DNA of 64,000 bases from Hemicordylus capensis. Taxonomy: Eukaryota; Chordata; Lepidosauria; Squamata; Cordylidae. The stretch's first letter is position 1, and the number at the start of each line of letters is the position of its first letter. The position numbers and the translations under genes are program-made. The stretch covers positions 264,624,687 through 264,688,686 of the forward strand of contig NC_069658.1 of NCBI RefSeq assembly GCF_027244095.1, written 5' to 3'. The notes below the pieces were generated by a model. The model did no database searches. It was given only the letters and a program-made list of their open reading frames with translations, and had not been told where the DNA came from. Below are positions 41,863-51,975 of this stretch, piece by piece.

Positions 41863-41888
41863 AAGTGAAGGAGTAGAGAATAAAGATG
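41863..41888 (+). other. candidate small 5' exon of gene 2
   Basis: 'atatttccag' is followed by 26 bases ending AAAGATG and a strong donor, gtaagt. If joined straight to the finger exon, the ATG would read only three or four codons to a stop, so this would be an upstream mini-ORF or need a further exon. The evidence is splice sites only. Confidence 0.25.
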
Positions 41889-42117
41889 GTAAGTTGCCTC
41901 CAGATATCTTATTTAGAAAACACTTCAAATTGCTCAGTGCTAGATAAGAGTAATGTCATGAACCTGGGAATAAAGTGTGTGGCTGTATAAGGCAACAGCA
42001 GCACTGCACATATAAGCCAACCAAGATCAGAGTAAGTCGCCTGTTAATGCAATTGAAGCACTTCTGTTGCACTGGCAGCAGTTGAAGAGTGCTATGTGTG
42101 GAGTTTCCTGCCTGCCC

Positions 42118-42255
42118 CCAGTGTTCCGTCTAACAGGGATTCCCAGATGTTGTTGACCGCAACTCCCATAATCCCCAAGCAAAGGCCATTGCAGCTGGGG
42201 ATTCTGGGAGTTGCAGTCAACAACATCTGGGAATCCCTGTTAGAGGGAACACTGC
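42118..42255. mobile_element. palindromic hAT MITE
   Basis: The ends are 'cagtgttccgtctaacaggg' and 'gttagagggaacactg'. The arms are 'tgaccgcaactcccataatc' and 'attctgggagttgcagtcaa'. Flanks 'cctgcccc' and 'ctcccccc' may be a worn target duplication. Confidence 0.85.
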
Positions 42256-42717
42256 TCCCCCCCCCACTTCAACCCATGTAGATGTGAATGTCATTCACTC
42301 ATTTTGTGATAATGATTGAGTGCAGGTGACTAGGGACTGTTGGCTATTCTGGTGAATCAGCTCACCTTTAAAAGTGTAACCTTGTGTCCTCTGTCTCTGA
42401 TGCTACAATACACAACTTGATCTTGTGTGGGGTACGCAGAGTACAATGTGGTGATGAGATCCCATCCTCTGGATAGAAGGGAGATGGAGAGGGGGCTTGA
42501 GTGGGTCTGAACCTCTGAGGGAGGAGAGCTTGGATCTGCTTGAGCCATGCAAGGAGGCATGTGGTACAGGCCTCTCATGGGCAAGGAAGAAGATAGCTTA
42601 AAAAGGTGCCTTGGGCTTTCGCGTGGACAGTCTTGTTAAAGGCCAAGGAGAAAGAAACAGGATTCTGCCCATGCATTTTTAAAAAATGCATTTTTAAGTG
42701 CATACACCCACAACCAT

Positions 42718-42905
42718 GAGGCATAAGAACAACTCTGCTGGATCAGGCCCGTCAAGTCCAGCATCCTGTTTCCCAAGGTGGCCCACTGTGATGACCCTGA
42801 GAAGCCCACAGGCAAGAAGTGAGGGTGTGCCCTCTCTCTTGCTCCCCTGCAACTGCTGTTTAGAGGTATTTTGCCTCCGAGGCTGGAGGTGGCCTATATA
42901 GCCAC
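42718..42905 (-). mobile_element. CR1 LINE 3' end
   Basis: 'ctgctggatcaggcccgtca...gcatcctgtttcccaaggtg...ccctgcaactgctgtttaga...gaggctggaggtggccta' is the reverse of the CR1 3' terminus. Confidence 0.85.
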
Positions 42906-43409
42906 CCCCTAGAAACATTCCTTTTAAAGTAAGGACTGAGTTTTTAAGAAACTTGAATCTTAAAGTACTTGATTCTGATAGTTTTTCTGCAAAGTACCCT
43001 AGAAGATCAAAGCCCTACCGGCTTGCCAAGAGTGCTACTGCTGCCTGCAAAGAGTGTAGGTGATATGTGGAAGGGTTGGGTGATTTGAGCAACCACCTCC
43101 AGGCTTTAATATCCCATCTGACAGCCTGTGGGTTGTGTAAACCAGAACTGTAATTATATAAAATAGGTCAAGAGCATGCCAAACTTGTGAAGTTTGATAA
43201 GCATCTGCTTAGCCCGTTCTGCCTTGGAAGGAACCTTTAGTTATGAATACTTTTGTTTGGGTGTGTAAATTGGCATGAGCTGTATAACTGTTACAGTAGC
43301 AGACATCTTCATCCCAGAGGAGGGTACATATGATCTGAAAAGATTCTTGCCAAACATGTTGGTAGAATAAGATCACAATTTCAGGAGATACTTCTTGAGA
43401 TCCATGAAT

Positions 43410-43811
43410 TAGGGGTGTGCACAGAATCGGTTCCGTGCACACCCAGGAGGTGGCAGGGGACGGTGTCTATTTTAAGGCAAGGGAGGGTGTCTTTACCTCC
43501 TCCTCCACGCTTTCCCCTCCGGTGCTGCTTTTAAAACCACTGGCGCAGGGCAGCTGTATATCCTCTTGCCGCCCTGGTCAGCATAATTCCGGAAGTGGCC
43601 CGCATGTGCAACGTGCATATACATGTGGGCCAGTATTGTGCTGACCAGGGTGGCAAGAGGGTATACAGCTGCCCTGCACCAGCGGTTTAGCAGTTCTTGA
43701 AGCAGCACCGGAGGGGGAAGCATGGCGGGGGAGGTAAGGACAGCTTCCCCGCACCTTAAAAGAATCCCGCCCCCGTGTTCGAACCAGTTCGAACACCAGT
43801 TTCCGAACCAG
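43410..43811. mobile_element. foldback hAT-like element, right end missing
   Basis: It starts TAGGGGTGTGCACAG. Long arms 'gcagggcagctgtatatcct...ccgccctggtcagca' and 'tgctgaccagggtggcaaga...gtatacagctgccctgc' pair. It runs into a 5S-SINE at about 43812 without the expected ...CATCCCTA end. Confidence 0.78.
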
Positions 43812-44020
43812 TTCAATATACGCAGACTGGCAGTGGCTTCTCCAAGGTTGGAGTCTCTCTCAGCCCTATCTTGGAGATGCTGCCATGGAGGAAACTTGGA
43901 ATCTTTGGTATGCAAGTATGGAGATGCTCTTCCCAGAGTAGCCCCATCCCCTAAGGGGAATTTGTTGGGGTGCTCACACATGTCTTCCATTCAGATGCAA
44001 ACGAGGGCAGGACCAGCTCT
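43812..44020 (-). mobile_element. 5S-derived SINE, partial
   Basis: 'gcagactggcagtggcttct', 'cagccctatcttggagatgc' and 'gtgctcacacatgtcttcca' match the family in reverse. The 5S head is poorly kept ('gatgcaaacgagggcagg'). Confidence 0.78.
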
Positions 44021-44561
44021 CCGCCCACTCCTCAGCCACCCTGACTTATTAAGCCATTTTAGTAGGAAACTGAGGCTCTGAACCTAAACATGTTGACTTT
44101 AGATTACTGCGATGGATATCACCAAGATTACTTCAGGGTAAAGTGGCTGGGGAATTGCAACTTTAAAGCAAGGCAGCAAATATTAGTTTGTGTCCCAGAT
44201 GTGGGAACTGATATCGAAAGAGATTACGTTCAGTGAAAATAGTTTATTGAAAATATAGTCCAAAACTGGTTTAGGCCTGGGCTTTAGTCTTCAGTGTGCA
44301 TTGTGTTTTGCTTGTTGTGCTTCGCTCTGCTGCCCATTAGACTGACTGTCCCCCACAGACACTCTGACTGACCAGTTCACACAACCACCTTGGAGCACAG
44401 TGCAGATCTGGTGTTCTACACATGGAATAGGGAGGAAAGTAAACTCTCCTCCCAATGACAAGACTGTGCCTGTGGGATAGGTGATGGTTGGGCTCTCCCG
44501 CGCTATCCCAGAATTCATCCTGTCAGAATAGCCACAGGAAACTGGTGTGGCAAGCAGTGGC

Positions 44562-45216
44562 TCAGGATGTGCACGGACAGGTTCGGCGCTCCCTTTCTGG
44601 AGAGGGGAACTGGTCTGGTGGCAGTGAGCATGACTTGTCCCCTTAGCTAAGCAGGATCTGTCCTGGTTGCATATGAATGGGAGACTAGAAGTGTGAGCAC
44701 TGTAAGATATTCCCCATAGGGGATGGACCCACTCTGGGAAGAGCAGAAGGTTTCAAGTTCCCTCCCTGGCTTCTCCAAGATAAGGTTGAGAGAGATTCCT
44801 GCCTGCAGCTTTGGAGAAGTCGCTGCCTGTCTGGGTAGACAATACTGAGCTAGATGGAACTATAGTCTGACTCAGTATATGGCAGCTTCCTAAGTTCCAA
44901 TGAGTGCCAAATCTGTTCGAACGCCGGCATTTGAGCCGGCTCGGGGGGGGGGGAGGGGGTGCCTTAAAAAAAAAACAACAGGTAAAGTGCTCTTTACCTG
45001 CTTGCCCCCTCCTTGCCGCTTTTCTCCCACCAGCGCTCATTTGGTGCCGACTCAAGTCAGAGCTGCAAGAAGGAAAGCTGCAGCCCGATGTGGCTGTTCC
45101 TAAAACAAGCCCCGGTGGGAAGGGGATGAGCAGGTAAGGAGCACCTCACTTGGTTTTTTAAAGACACCCCTCCCCGTCCCGCAAGGGAGTGCATGAACAG
45201 CTCATGCAGATCCCTA
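44562..45216. mobile_element. foldback hAT-like element split by a 5S-SINE, target duplication intact
   Basis: GCAGTGGC flanks both sides (44554-44561, 45217-45224). The ends are TCAGGATGTGCACGG and 'catgcagatccctа'-type. Inner arms 'ggtaaagtgctctttacctg' and 'caggtaaggagcacctcact' pair in part. The 5S-SINE at 44607-44898 sits near the left end. Confidence 0.8.
44607..44898 (+). mobile_element. 5S-derived SINE, full length
   Basis: The head 'agctaagcaggatctgtcct', 'gaatgggagactagaagtgt' and 'gagcactgta' is 5S-like and the end is 'ctcagtatatggcagcttcc'. Confidence 0.9.
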
Positions 45217-45471
45217 GCAGTGGCCCCAATTTTGACTTGACGTCTGTGGCCAAGACAAAAATTGAAGTTGCCTGACAAGGAACACCCCTCGCTCCTTTCC
45301 AGCTCAAGAGCTAGAAAGGGAAGCTCTGTTTGGCCACTGTTCAGCTGAGGAGCTCTGGCACACCATGACTAAGCAAGTATGTTTAACAAAAATATGTCAA
45401 ATAAATAAATGAATAAAAGTACGCTCCATCCCACCTGCTCTTGAGCCAGAAAGGGAGGCGGGAGAGAGGTG

Positions 45472-45666
45472 CAGTGTTCCCTCTCTTCCTCCCCCCCGCA
45501 TCTGTGCACATAACGAGTTTTGCTCTGGGCAGCAGTATCAAGACAGTGCATGTGCATTCAGAGTGGGGCCTTTCTGATTCAGCCAGAGTGGGGTCTAAAA
45601 TTTACTGACTGGATGTCAAAAAACTTGTGTGTGCGCGCATATCTGCACGCTTTAGAGGGAACCCTG
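45472..45666. mobile_element. hAT MITE, 195 bp
   Basis: The ends are CAGTGTTCCCTCT and AGAGGGAACCCTG. The flanks GAGAGGTG and GAGAGGGG match at 7 of 8. The body has 'ttttgctctgggcagcagta' and 'ttcagagtggggcc'. The same family is at 60738 and 61596. Confidence 0.85.
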
Positions 45667-45961
45667 GAGAGGGGACCCATTTGGTTTCTGCACAGCAGAA
45701 GTGCTGTAGCCAAGTGCACCTCTGCCTCCAGTTCCTGCCCAAGAGCAAGAACAGGAGGTGGGGGGACCATTTGGTCACTTCCTGGTTGTGGCGCTCAGAG
45801 GCTCAGTGGCTAAGCAGCCCCCAGGTCTCCATTTCCTGCTCAAGAGAAAAGAAAGAAAGGCACAGGACTTGTTCCTTGGTCCTGCACAGCCAAGGCACTC
45901 TGGGCCAAATAACTAAGGAGTTGGGGAAAGGTGGGGATCACTGCTCCGCTTCTCCTGCTTC

Positions 45962-46385
45962 AAGAACATAAGAACAGCCCTGCTGGATCAGGCCCAAGGC
46001 CCATCTAGTCCAGCATCCTGTTTTGCACAGTGGCCCACCAGATGCCGCTGGAAGCCTACAGGCAGGAGTTGAGGGCATGACCTCTCTCCTGCTGTTACTC
46101 CCCTGCAATTGGTACTCAGAGGCATCCTGCCTTTGAGGCTGGAGGTGGCCTTTAGGCCTCCAACTAGTAGCCATTGATAGACCTCTACTCCATGAAGTTA
46201 TCCAAACCCCCTTTTAAGCCTTCCAGGATGTTGGCTGTCACCACATCTTGTGGCAGAGAATCTTGTGGTAATCAATTTCATAGGATGACCCCTGGTTCTA
46301 GTGTTATGGGAGAAGGAGAAGAATTTCTCTCTATCCACTTTCTCTACACCACTTTCTCCACACTGTCTTTGCTATCGAAGATGGT
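45962..46385 (-). mobile_element. CR1 LINE 3' end
   Basis: 'agaacagccctgctggatca...gtccagcatcctgttttgca...tactcagaggcatcctgcct...ggatgttggctgtcaccaca...gggatgacccctggttctag'-type sequence is the CR1 3' part in reverse. Confidence 0.88.
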
Positions 46386-46850
46386 TGCATAAGAACAGAG
46401 AAAGAGCCCTGCAAGAGCCCACAGAGTCCAATGTCCACTTCCCAATGGTCAAACCAGTGCCTCTGGGAAGCTCATGAATAAAGTGTGAAGGCAACATCAC
46501 TCTGTTGCCTCCCCCCACTGACAGTTATATTATTATTATTATTTTTTACATTTTATATCCCGCTCTTCCTCCAAGAAGCCCAGACCAGTGTACTACATAC
46601 TTGAGTTTCTCCTCACAACAACCCTGTGAAGTAGGTTAGGCTGAGAGAGAAGTGACTGGCCCAGAGTCACCCAGCGTATATTCAAAGGTAGTATGCTTCT
46701 GAACATGGAGGCTCCACTTGCTGTAATGGCCAATAGCCATTAACAAGCCAATGTTCCAGGAATTTGTTCAACCCCCTTTTGAAGCCATTGAAGCTGCTAA
46801 GTTCAGATATTACCTCTCGGTAATCAACTTTTTGCTGTATCAGAATTGGA
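46386..46850 (-). mobile_element. old CR1 3' end with a nested SINE
   Basis: 'gagagccctgcaagagccca...gtttctgaacatggaggctcc...tttgaagccattgaagctgc' is a second, more diverged CR1 copy directly next to the first. A tRNA-derived SINE (46531-46678, minus) is inserted in it. Confidence 0.68.
46531..46678 (-). mobile_element. tRNA-derived SINE, 5' truncated
   Basis: 'tatcccgctcttcctccaag' runs to 'gcccagagtcacccagc'. Confidence 0.85.
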
Positions 46851-47640
46851 GTGTTAGATGAGCCTACATTACTTTATTGGTCAGTTTTTACATCTGCTAA
46901 CATAATACAGCGTTTTCATGACTTGAATTTTTGAAGAGCACATTTTCCTGAAACTACCCATTTTGTGTCTGCACGTTTTTTAAAAATCCTGTATTTGAAT
47001 CAAAACCAATGTATTACAGCAAACCAGAGAGAGTAGTGACGAGAATAAATGCATTCAGTGTACGCACTGCAAGAACTATTTCACACTGAATGTATTTCTT
47101 CTGTTTGTTCAGTCTTAAGCCCAACTTCCCCAAGCAGAAAAGAGCTCCTCCTGCTGCAGGCTGGGAAGGCCACCTGAGGCCCTGGTTGGTGGGAGGGTTC
47201 CTCAGCAGTGCATTGACTTCCCCTGTTATCCTTCCCTCCCCCCACCCCAGAATCCTCCTCCTTCTCCATCATTTTTGCCTAGAGGATTGCCACCTGAAGA
47301 GTCGTCTTCTCTTTTAAAAAAGCAACGCGCAAGACAACTTTGTGCCTCCCAGGGACTTTCTGAGGCCCTGTGAAGGCAAGACAGGGACTGACCGATGAAG
47401 TTGCCAGCCTGTGTGTGACCTGGAAGCTAGGGGGAGCAATGTCCCCCCAAGAATCCTAGAGGCAGCTTAAGCCCCACTGCCCGCCCACCCCACCGGTCAA
47501 GTTTATGTCCTGATACTGCCATACTTTTCAGTCACTCTCCTGATGATTACTATCACGGAATTTTCTTCACCTCAGCCCTATGATCCCATTCCTGGTTATT
47601 TGAACTCATGCTGAGGTTTCTCGCAGGACCAAATCAACAT
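46851..47640. other. unassigned sequence in gene 2 intron
   Basis: No KRAB-like exon or known repeat is seen. Confidence 0.4.
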
Positions 47641-47644
47641 GCTC

Positions 47645-47942
47645 ATAGGAACATAGAAAACTGCCATATACTGAGTCAGACCATTGGTCTATCTAGCTTA
47701 GTATTATCTACACAGACTAGCAGCGGCTCCTTCAAGGTTGCCGGCAGGAGTCTCTCTCAGCCCTATCTTGGGAGATGCCAGGGATGGAACTTGGAACCTT
47801 TTGCTCTTCCCAGAGCGGCTCCATCCCCTGAGGGAGAGTATCTTACAGTGCTCACATGTTTTCTCCCATTCAAATGCAACCAGGGCAGACCCTGCTTAGC
47901 TAACGGGACAGGTCATGCTTGCTACCACAAGACCAGCTCTCT
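47645..47942 (-). mobile_element. 5S-derived SINE, full length
   Basis: It runs from 'aggaacatagaaaactgcca' to 'ttgctaccacaagaccagct' and includes the 5S-like 'cagggcagaccctgcttagct' block in reverse. Confidence 0.88.
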
Positions 47943-48566
47943 TCACATGAAGTGGGTTGAGCATAGTGTTCTACTGATCAAGCTGTACAATGTTGAAATC
48001 ATTACTGAAAACAGAAATGTGGTTTCTGTGCATGTCAGAAGTCATGTGATCCCCATCTTTATGCAGCGGTTTGGTATTGCACATTGGTGGCTGGCTGAGT
48101 CTTGAATCTTTGAAACCGGCAGCCAGTTCACATGATTGCCTCTTAAAAGTTGACTTACTTTTGCATGGTAAGAGATCTTGTGAATTCTCTGGTGCATTTC
48201 TAGCATGAGTTAGTTTTTCCACAGGAGAGATTAGAGCCATGAGACTAGAAACCTGTGTGTTTTGCAATAATCTTAATGTTCTGTGCCAGATTCTGCATAA
48301 ATATGTGTTGGTGCAAAAGAGAAACACTTGTGGTGTAAGCAATTGTGAGTGTATAGAGTACCCAGTTACGTTTGTATCTGGTGAGATTACAGCCACTCAG
48401 AATCTGAATGGCCTTGCCAATCTCTCTCCCCCTGCTGGCTTATCCACATGCATGTACTTTCCACATTCAGATGGCACGGAGGGGTTATTTTGCAGCTGAA
48501 TTAGGCTCTCTGGTACACAGATGGTCTTGATACTATGTGACTTCTGGATTCTGTTGTTTCATACAG

Positions 48567-50164
48567 CAGGTGATGGAATGATGAAGGACACAAAAGGGAA
48601 GACTCTGCAGGAGGAGGAGGAGGACTTTGAACCCCAAGTTGAATTGCATTTCACCATATTGGAAGAATCAGAAGGGGGTATTTCTCAGGGGAAACTGTGG
48701 CATTGTGACATTGATGCAGAACTGCAGCCGGAAAGCTCCTCTCCGCCAGAACCAGACGATGAGTCCGTTTACTCTGACAGAAGCCGGTCTCCCTCCCCAG
48801 ACCTGCAGGAAGTTCTTCCAGCCCCTGACAGGAAAGTGGGAGAGAGAAGGGTAGAAACATATCCCCAGCAAGGCCCTGAGCAGCAGGTTGAGCTGCACTT
48901 TACCATCCTAGAGGAGTCGGAAGGGGGCATTTCTGAGGGAAAGCTCTGTGCAAGTGAGATTAGCCCAGATGAACCACAGGAGATGGCGTACCCGGAGAGC
49001 CAGTGGGATGGACCTGTCAATTGGGGTAAGAAACCCGGCCAGCCATCAGATGTGGAGAAAGTGTCTCCTCCAGCAGAGGACAGGCTGGAGGGAGAAATGA
49101 AAGGGGAGGCCTCCCAGCCTGAAAGCTCTGATCAGCAGGTGGAACTCCATTTTACCATATTTGACGATTCTGAGGAAGTGAGCCTTTCTCAGGGGCCCGA
49201 GGACTATCCCATCTGGGAAAGCCCATTCAAGCCAGAGATGTATCAGGGAGACTATCCAAAGGAGGATTGGGATGCGTCCATTGACAGCCTGGGTGATGTC
49301 TTTGAAGCATCTTTCCAGCAGCAGTTCTACTCAGGAGGGAGGATGTACCCCTGTACTGAGTGTGGACGAGTTTTCAACCGGAAGTCAACCCTGACGCGAC
49401 ACTGGAGGACCCACACGGGGGAGAAGCCCTATTCATGTCTCTACTGTGGGCGGAGCTTCAGCCTGAACCTGAATCTTCTTACTCACCAGATGACCCACAC
49501 GGGGGAGAAACCCTACAAGTGCCCTGACTGTGGGCAGAGCTTCACCCGCAGCACGAGTGTCACGAGGCACCAGAGGAGCCACCGGGAGGAGAGCCCGTAT
49601 CCAAATGACCTGTGGGAGGAAAGTTTCTCCTATGGGTTTCCAGTCCCCTTTCCCTATCCGATGCCTCAGATGGAGGAGAAATCCTACATGTGCCCAGATT
49701 GCGGAGAGACCTTCACTCACAGCGGGAGCCTCAACAGGCACCTGCGGATGCACAGGGGAGAGAGGCCTTACAAATGCGTCGTGTGTGGGGAGGGCTTCTG
49801 TTCTATGTCGAAGCTTTACAGGCATGAGAGAATCCACATGGTGGACAAGCCCTACCACTGTGAAACCTGCGGGAAAAGCTTCGCCGTCAAGTCGACACTA
49901 ACGAGGCATCAGATGCTCCACCAGGCGGAGAGGCCCTACATGTGTTCTCACTGTGAAAAGGGCTACGTTCAAAGGAGCCACCTGGCCAGACACCACCACA
50001 AGGCCCACCCTGGGGTGCCCTTTAACCCTGTCAAAGCGAACAGTATGCCTGCCACCATTCTGGATTCCGATAACCTAGTCACCTATTTCTGGGGGGACGA
50101 GGAAACGGACACTACCTCTGAGCCTGTCCCGACTCAGTTGATCTACTCGGGAGCAGACTGCTGA
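48567..50164 (+). CDS. seven-finger C2H2 zinc-finger protein with triple acidic repeat (gene 2)
   Basis: The finger exon begins at a NAGNAG acceptor ('atacagcag', start 48567 or 48570) in phase 1. The first in-exon ATG is 48578, giving 528 residues to the TGA at 50162-50164. An upstream exon may add the N-terminus. Residues 20-32, 103-115 and 187-199 repeat QVELHFTI followed by (L/F)(E/D)(E/D)SE, spaced 83 and 84 residues apart in an acidic, Ser/Pro-rich region. C2H2 fingers lie at ~257-279, 285-307, 313-335, then a 34-residue Phe/Tyr/Pro-rich spacer, then 370-392, 398-420, 426-448 and 454-477 (last with HX4H). Linkers are TGEKP in the first block and looser later (RGERP, MVDKP, QAERP). All Cys and His ligands are present. 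It is likely a nuclear DNA-binding factor. No KRAB or SCAN domain is seen. Confidence 0.9.
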
Positions 50165-51390
50165 AAGGGGACAGGGCTCATGCTAGCCTGGAGCTACGCG
50201 GGCCCTGTAGGAGAAGCGCCTTGGTCCCCAACCTCTTGTGCTCTGTCCTTTTTTAACTAAGTGCTGGGATGCTTCTGATCTTAGAGCTTGAAGATCCGGC
50301 CCCAGATGGATTCTTACTGCAAAAAAGAAGTGGGGCATTGCAGTGGACAGTGCCAAGACTCCTTCCTTGCCTTGCTACTTTTACTTACTACAGCGATCCA
50401 TATGCCCGAGTGCCACCTTGACATCTGGAAAGGGTGCACGCTTCTTCGGGTTGCACCCACTACACATCACAGAAGGCTGTAGATGCACCTGAACCAAAGT
50501 GCTACATCTGCAGTATAGGATCAACTTGCTTCCGATGGAACTGGTTCACATTTTAATTATTTTTTCTCAAGCTGTTTAGTGGAACAGAAGCAAAAGTGCC
50601 ATTTGTAATGAGGCAGCCAGCAAGTCTATGTGCTGATGAAAGGAAGCATCTTGAACGGGGAAAGGGAGAGCAGCCCAGCTTGTAGCAAAATGTCTATGTA
50701 GGGAGATGGGAGGGAGCTTGGGAATTCATTGGAACTTGTTTTTGTTTGTAGCAAGGGGAAATCCTTCTCTCTCTTTCTCTTCCTCTCTCTCTCTCTTTTC
50801 CCCTTTGAAAAAGGAAAACTACGCATTTTATCATTTTGTTTTAGTGATGGCTGGACTCTTGAAAACCTTAGTAAAATACAGAAATGGAGAAAAAGTATCC
50901 AGAGGCTTTCCAGAAATATTATTTGAAGTGCAATCCAGATGATGATTAAAATCCCCAGAGGCAAGAGTCCTTCAATGGTGGAGGAAAGCTTGGTTAAGAT
51001 GACAAGAACAGCCCTGCTGAATTGGACTTAAGCTGTGTTTTGATTTACAAGGAAGGCGAGACCCCATTGCCTTTTTGGGATGGGCCCCCTTGGCTGGAAG
51101 GCTATTGTGGGCATAATCTGGCTAACACTGGGAGGGGTGGAGCTTGTGGAATTCCTTAAGTGCCCCCCTACCTCCAACACCTGAGCATTTGTTCAGTGGC
51201 AGGGAATGTGCAACTTAACTGACACATGCAGTGAGATCCTGGGACCCACAATGTTATCTAAATGCAAATTAATAATATGACCTCAGCTAAATTGATCCTC
51301 AACTTAACTTCAAGAGTTCTGTCCAGGAGAAGACCCCAAACACTACAATAATTAGCATCATGTGATTAACCTTCTCTGGAAATGTAAATT
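50165..51390 (+). other. probable 3' UTR of gene 2, then unassigned sequence
   Basis: The sequence after the stop is free of recognisable repeats for about 1.2 kb, apart from a CT-rich run at 50765-50805. ATTAAA near 50945 is a possible polyadenylation signal. Confidence 0.4.
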
Positions 51391-51394
51391 TTTA

Positions 51395-51785
51395 AACAAA
51401 GGTCCATCTAGTTCAGCATCCTGTTACTTACATAATCCTTGAAGGCAATAGTCTTTCCCCCCACTGTGCCCCCCAGCTAGCAATATTTCCCAGCACCTTG
51501 TCTCTGAACAAGAAGATTCCATTTAGGCATTATGGCCAGTAACCACTAATAGAACTCTCCTCCATGGAATTATATACTCCAGGGGTTCCCAACCCATGGT
51601 ACTCTGGATGTTGCTGAACTGTAACTCCCATCAACCCGAGCTACAGTTTATTGTGGCTGGAGATGATGGGAGTTGTAGTTCAGCAACTTCTGGAGTACCA
51701 CAAATTGGGAACCCATAATGTAATCTCTTTTCAAAGCCATTTAAGCCAATGGCTTTTTCTGTGGCTTGTGGCTAAGAACCAAATC
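51395..51785 (-). mobile_element. old CR1 3' fragment split by a MITE
   Basis: 'ggtccatctagttcagcatc', 'cattatggccagtaaccact' and 'aagccatttaagccaatggc' follow CR1 in reverse. The MITE at 51580-51717 interrupts it. Confidence 0.68.
51580..51717. mobile_element. palindromic hAT-like MITE
   Basis: The ends are 'caggggttcccaacccatgg' and 'ccacaaattgggaaccca'. The arms 'tgctgaactgtaactcccat' and 'atgggagttgtagttcagca' pair. Confidence 0.85.
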
Positions 51786-51889
51786 CCTTAGTAAGGCCCC
51801 TGCCTGGCCTTGACTCACAGCTAAAGATATGAATTGACCGTTGAAAACCAATATGGAAGTTCCACCTGTGATGGTTTGTTTGTTTACGT

Positions 51890-51975
51890 AGTACATTTAT
51901 ATCCTGCTCTTCCTCCTAGGAGCCCAGAACAGTGTACATAGCTATATTTATCCTTGCCACAACCCTGTAATTGTG
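51890..51975 (-). mobile_element. tRNA-derived SINE 3' fragment
   Basis: 'atcctgctcttcctcctagg' and 'ccttgccacaaccctgtaa' match the family in reverse. Confidence 0.65.

Noticed and set aside
41900-48560. KRAB or SCAN exon for gene 2
   Set aside because: I scanned for FEEV..F..EEW-like frames next to splice sites and found none; the stretch is repeats and unassigned DNA.
49433-49901. Minus- and plus-strand frames of 120-140 residues inside the finger region
   Set aside because: They mirror the repeated C2H2 codons of gene 2 and have no independent signature.
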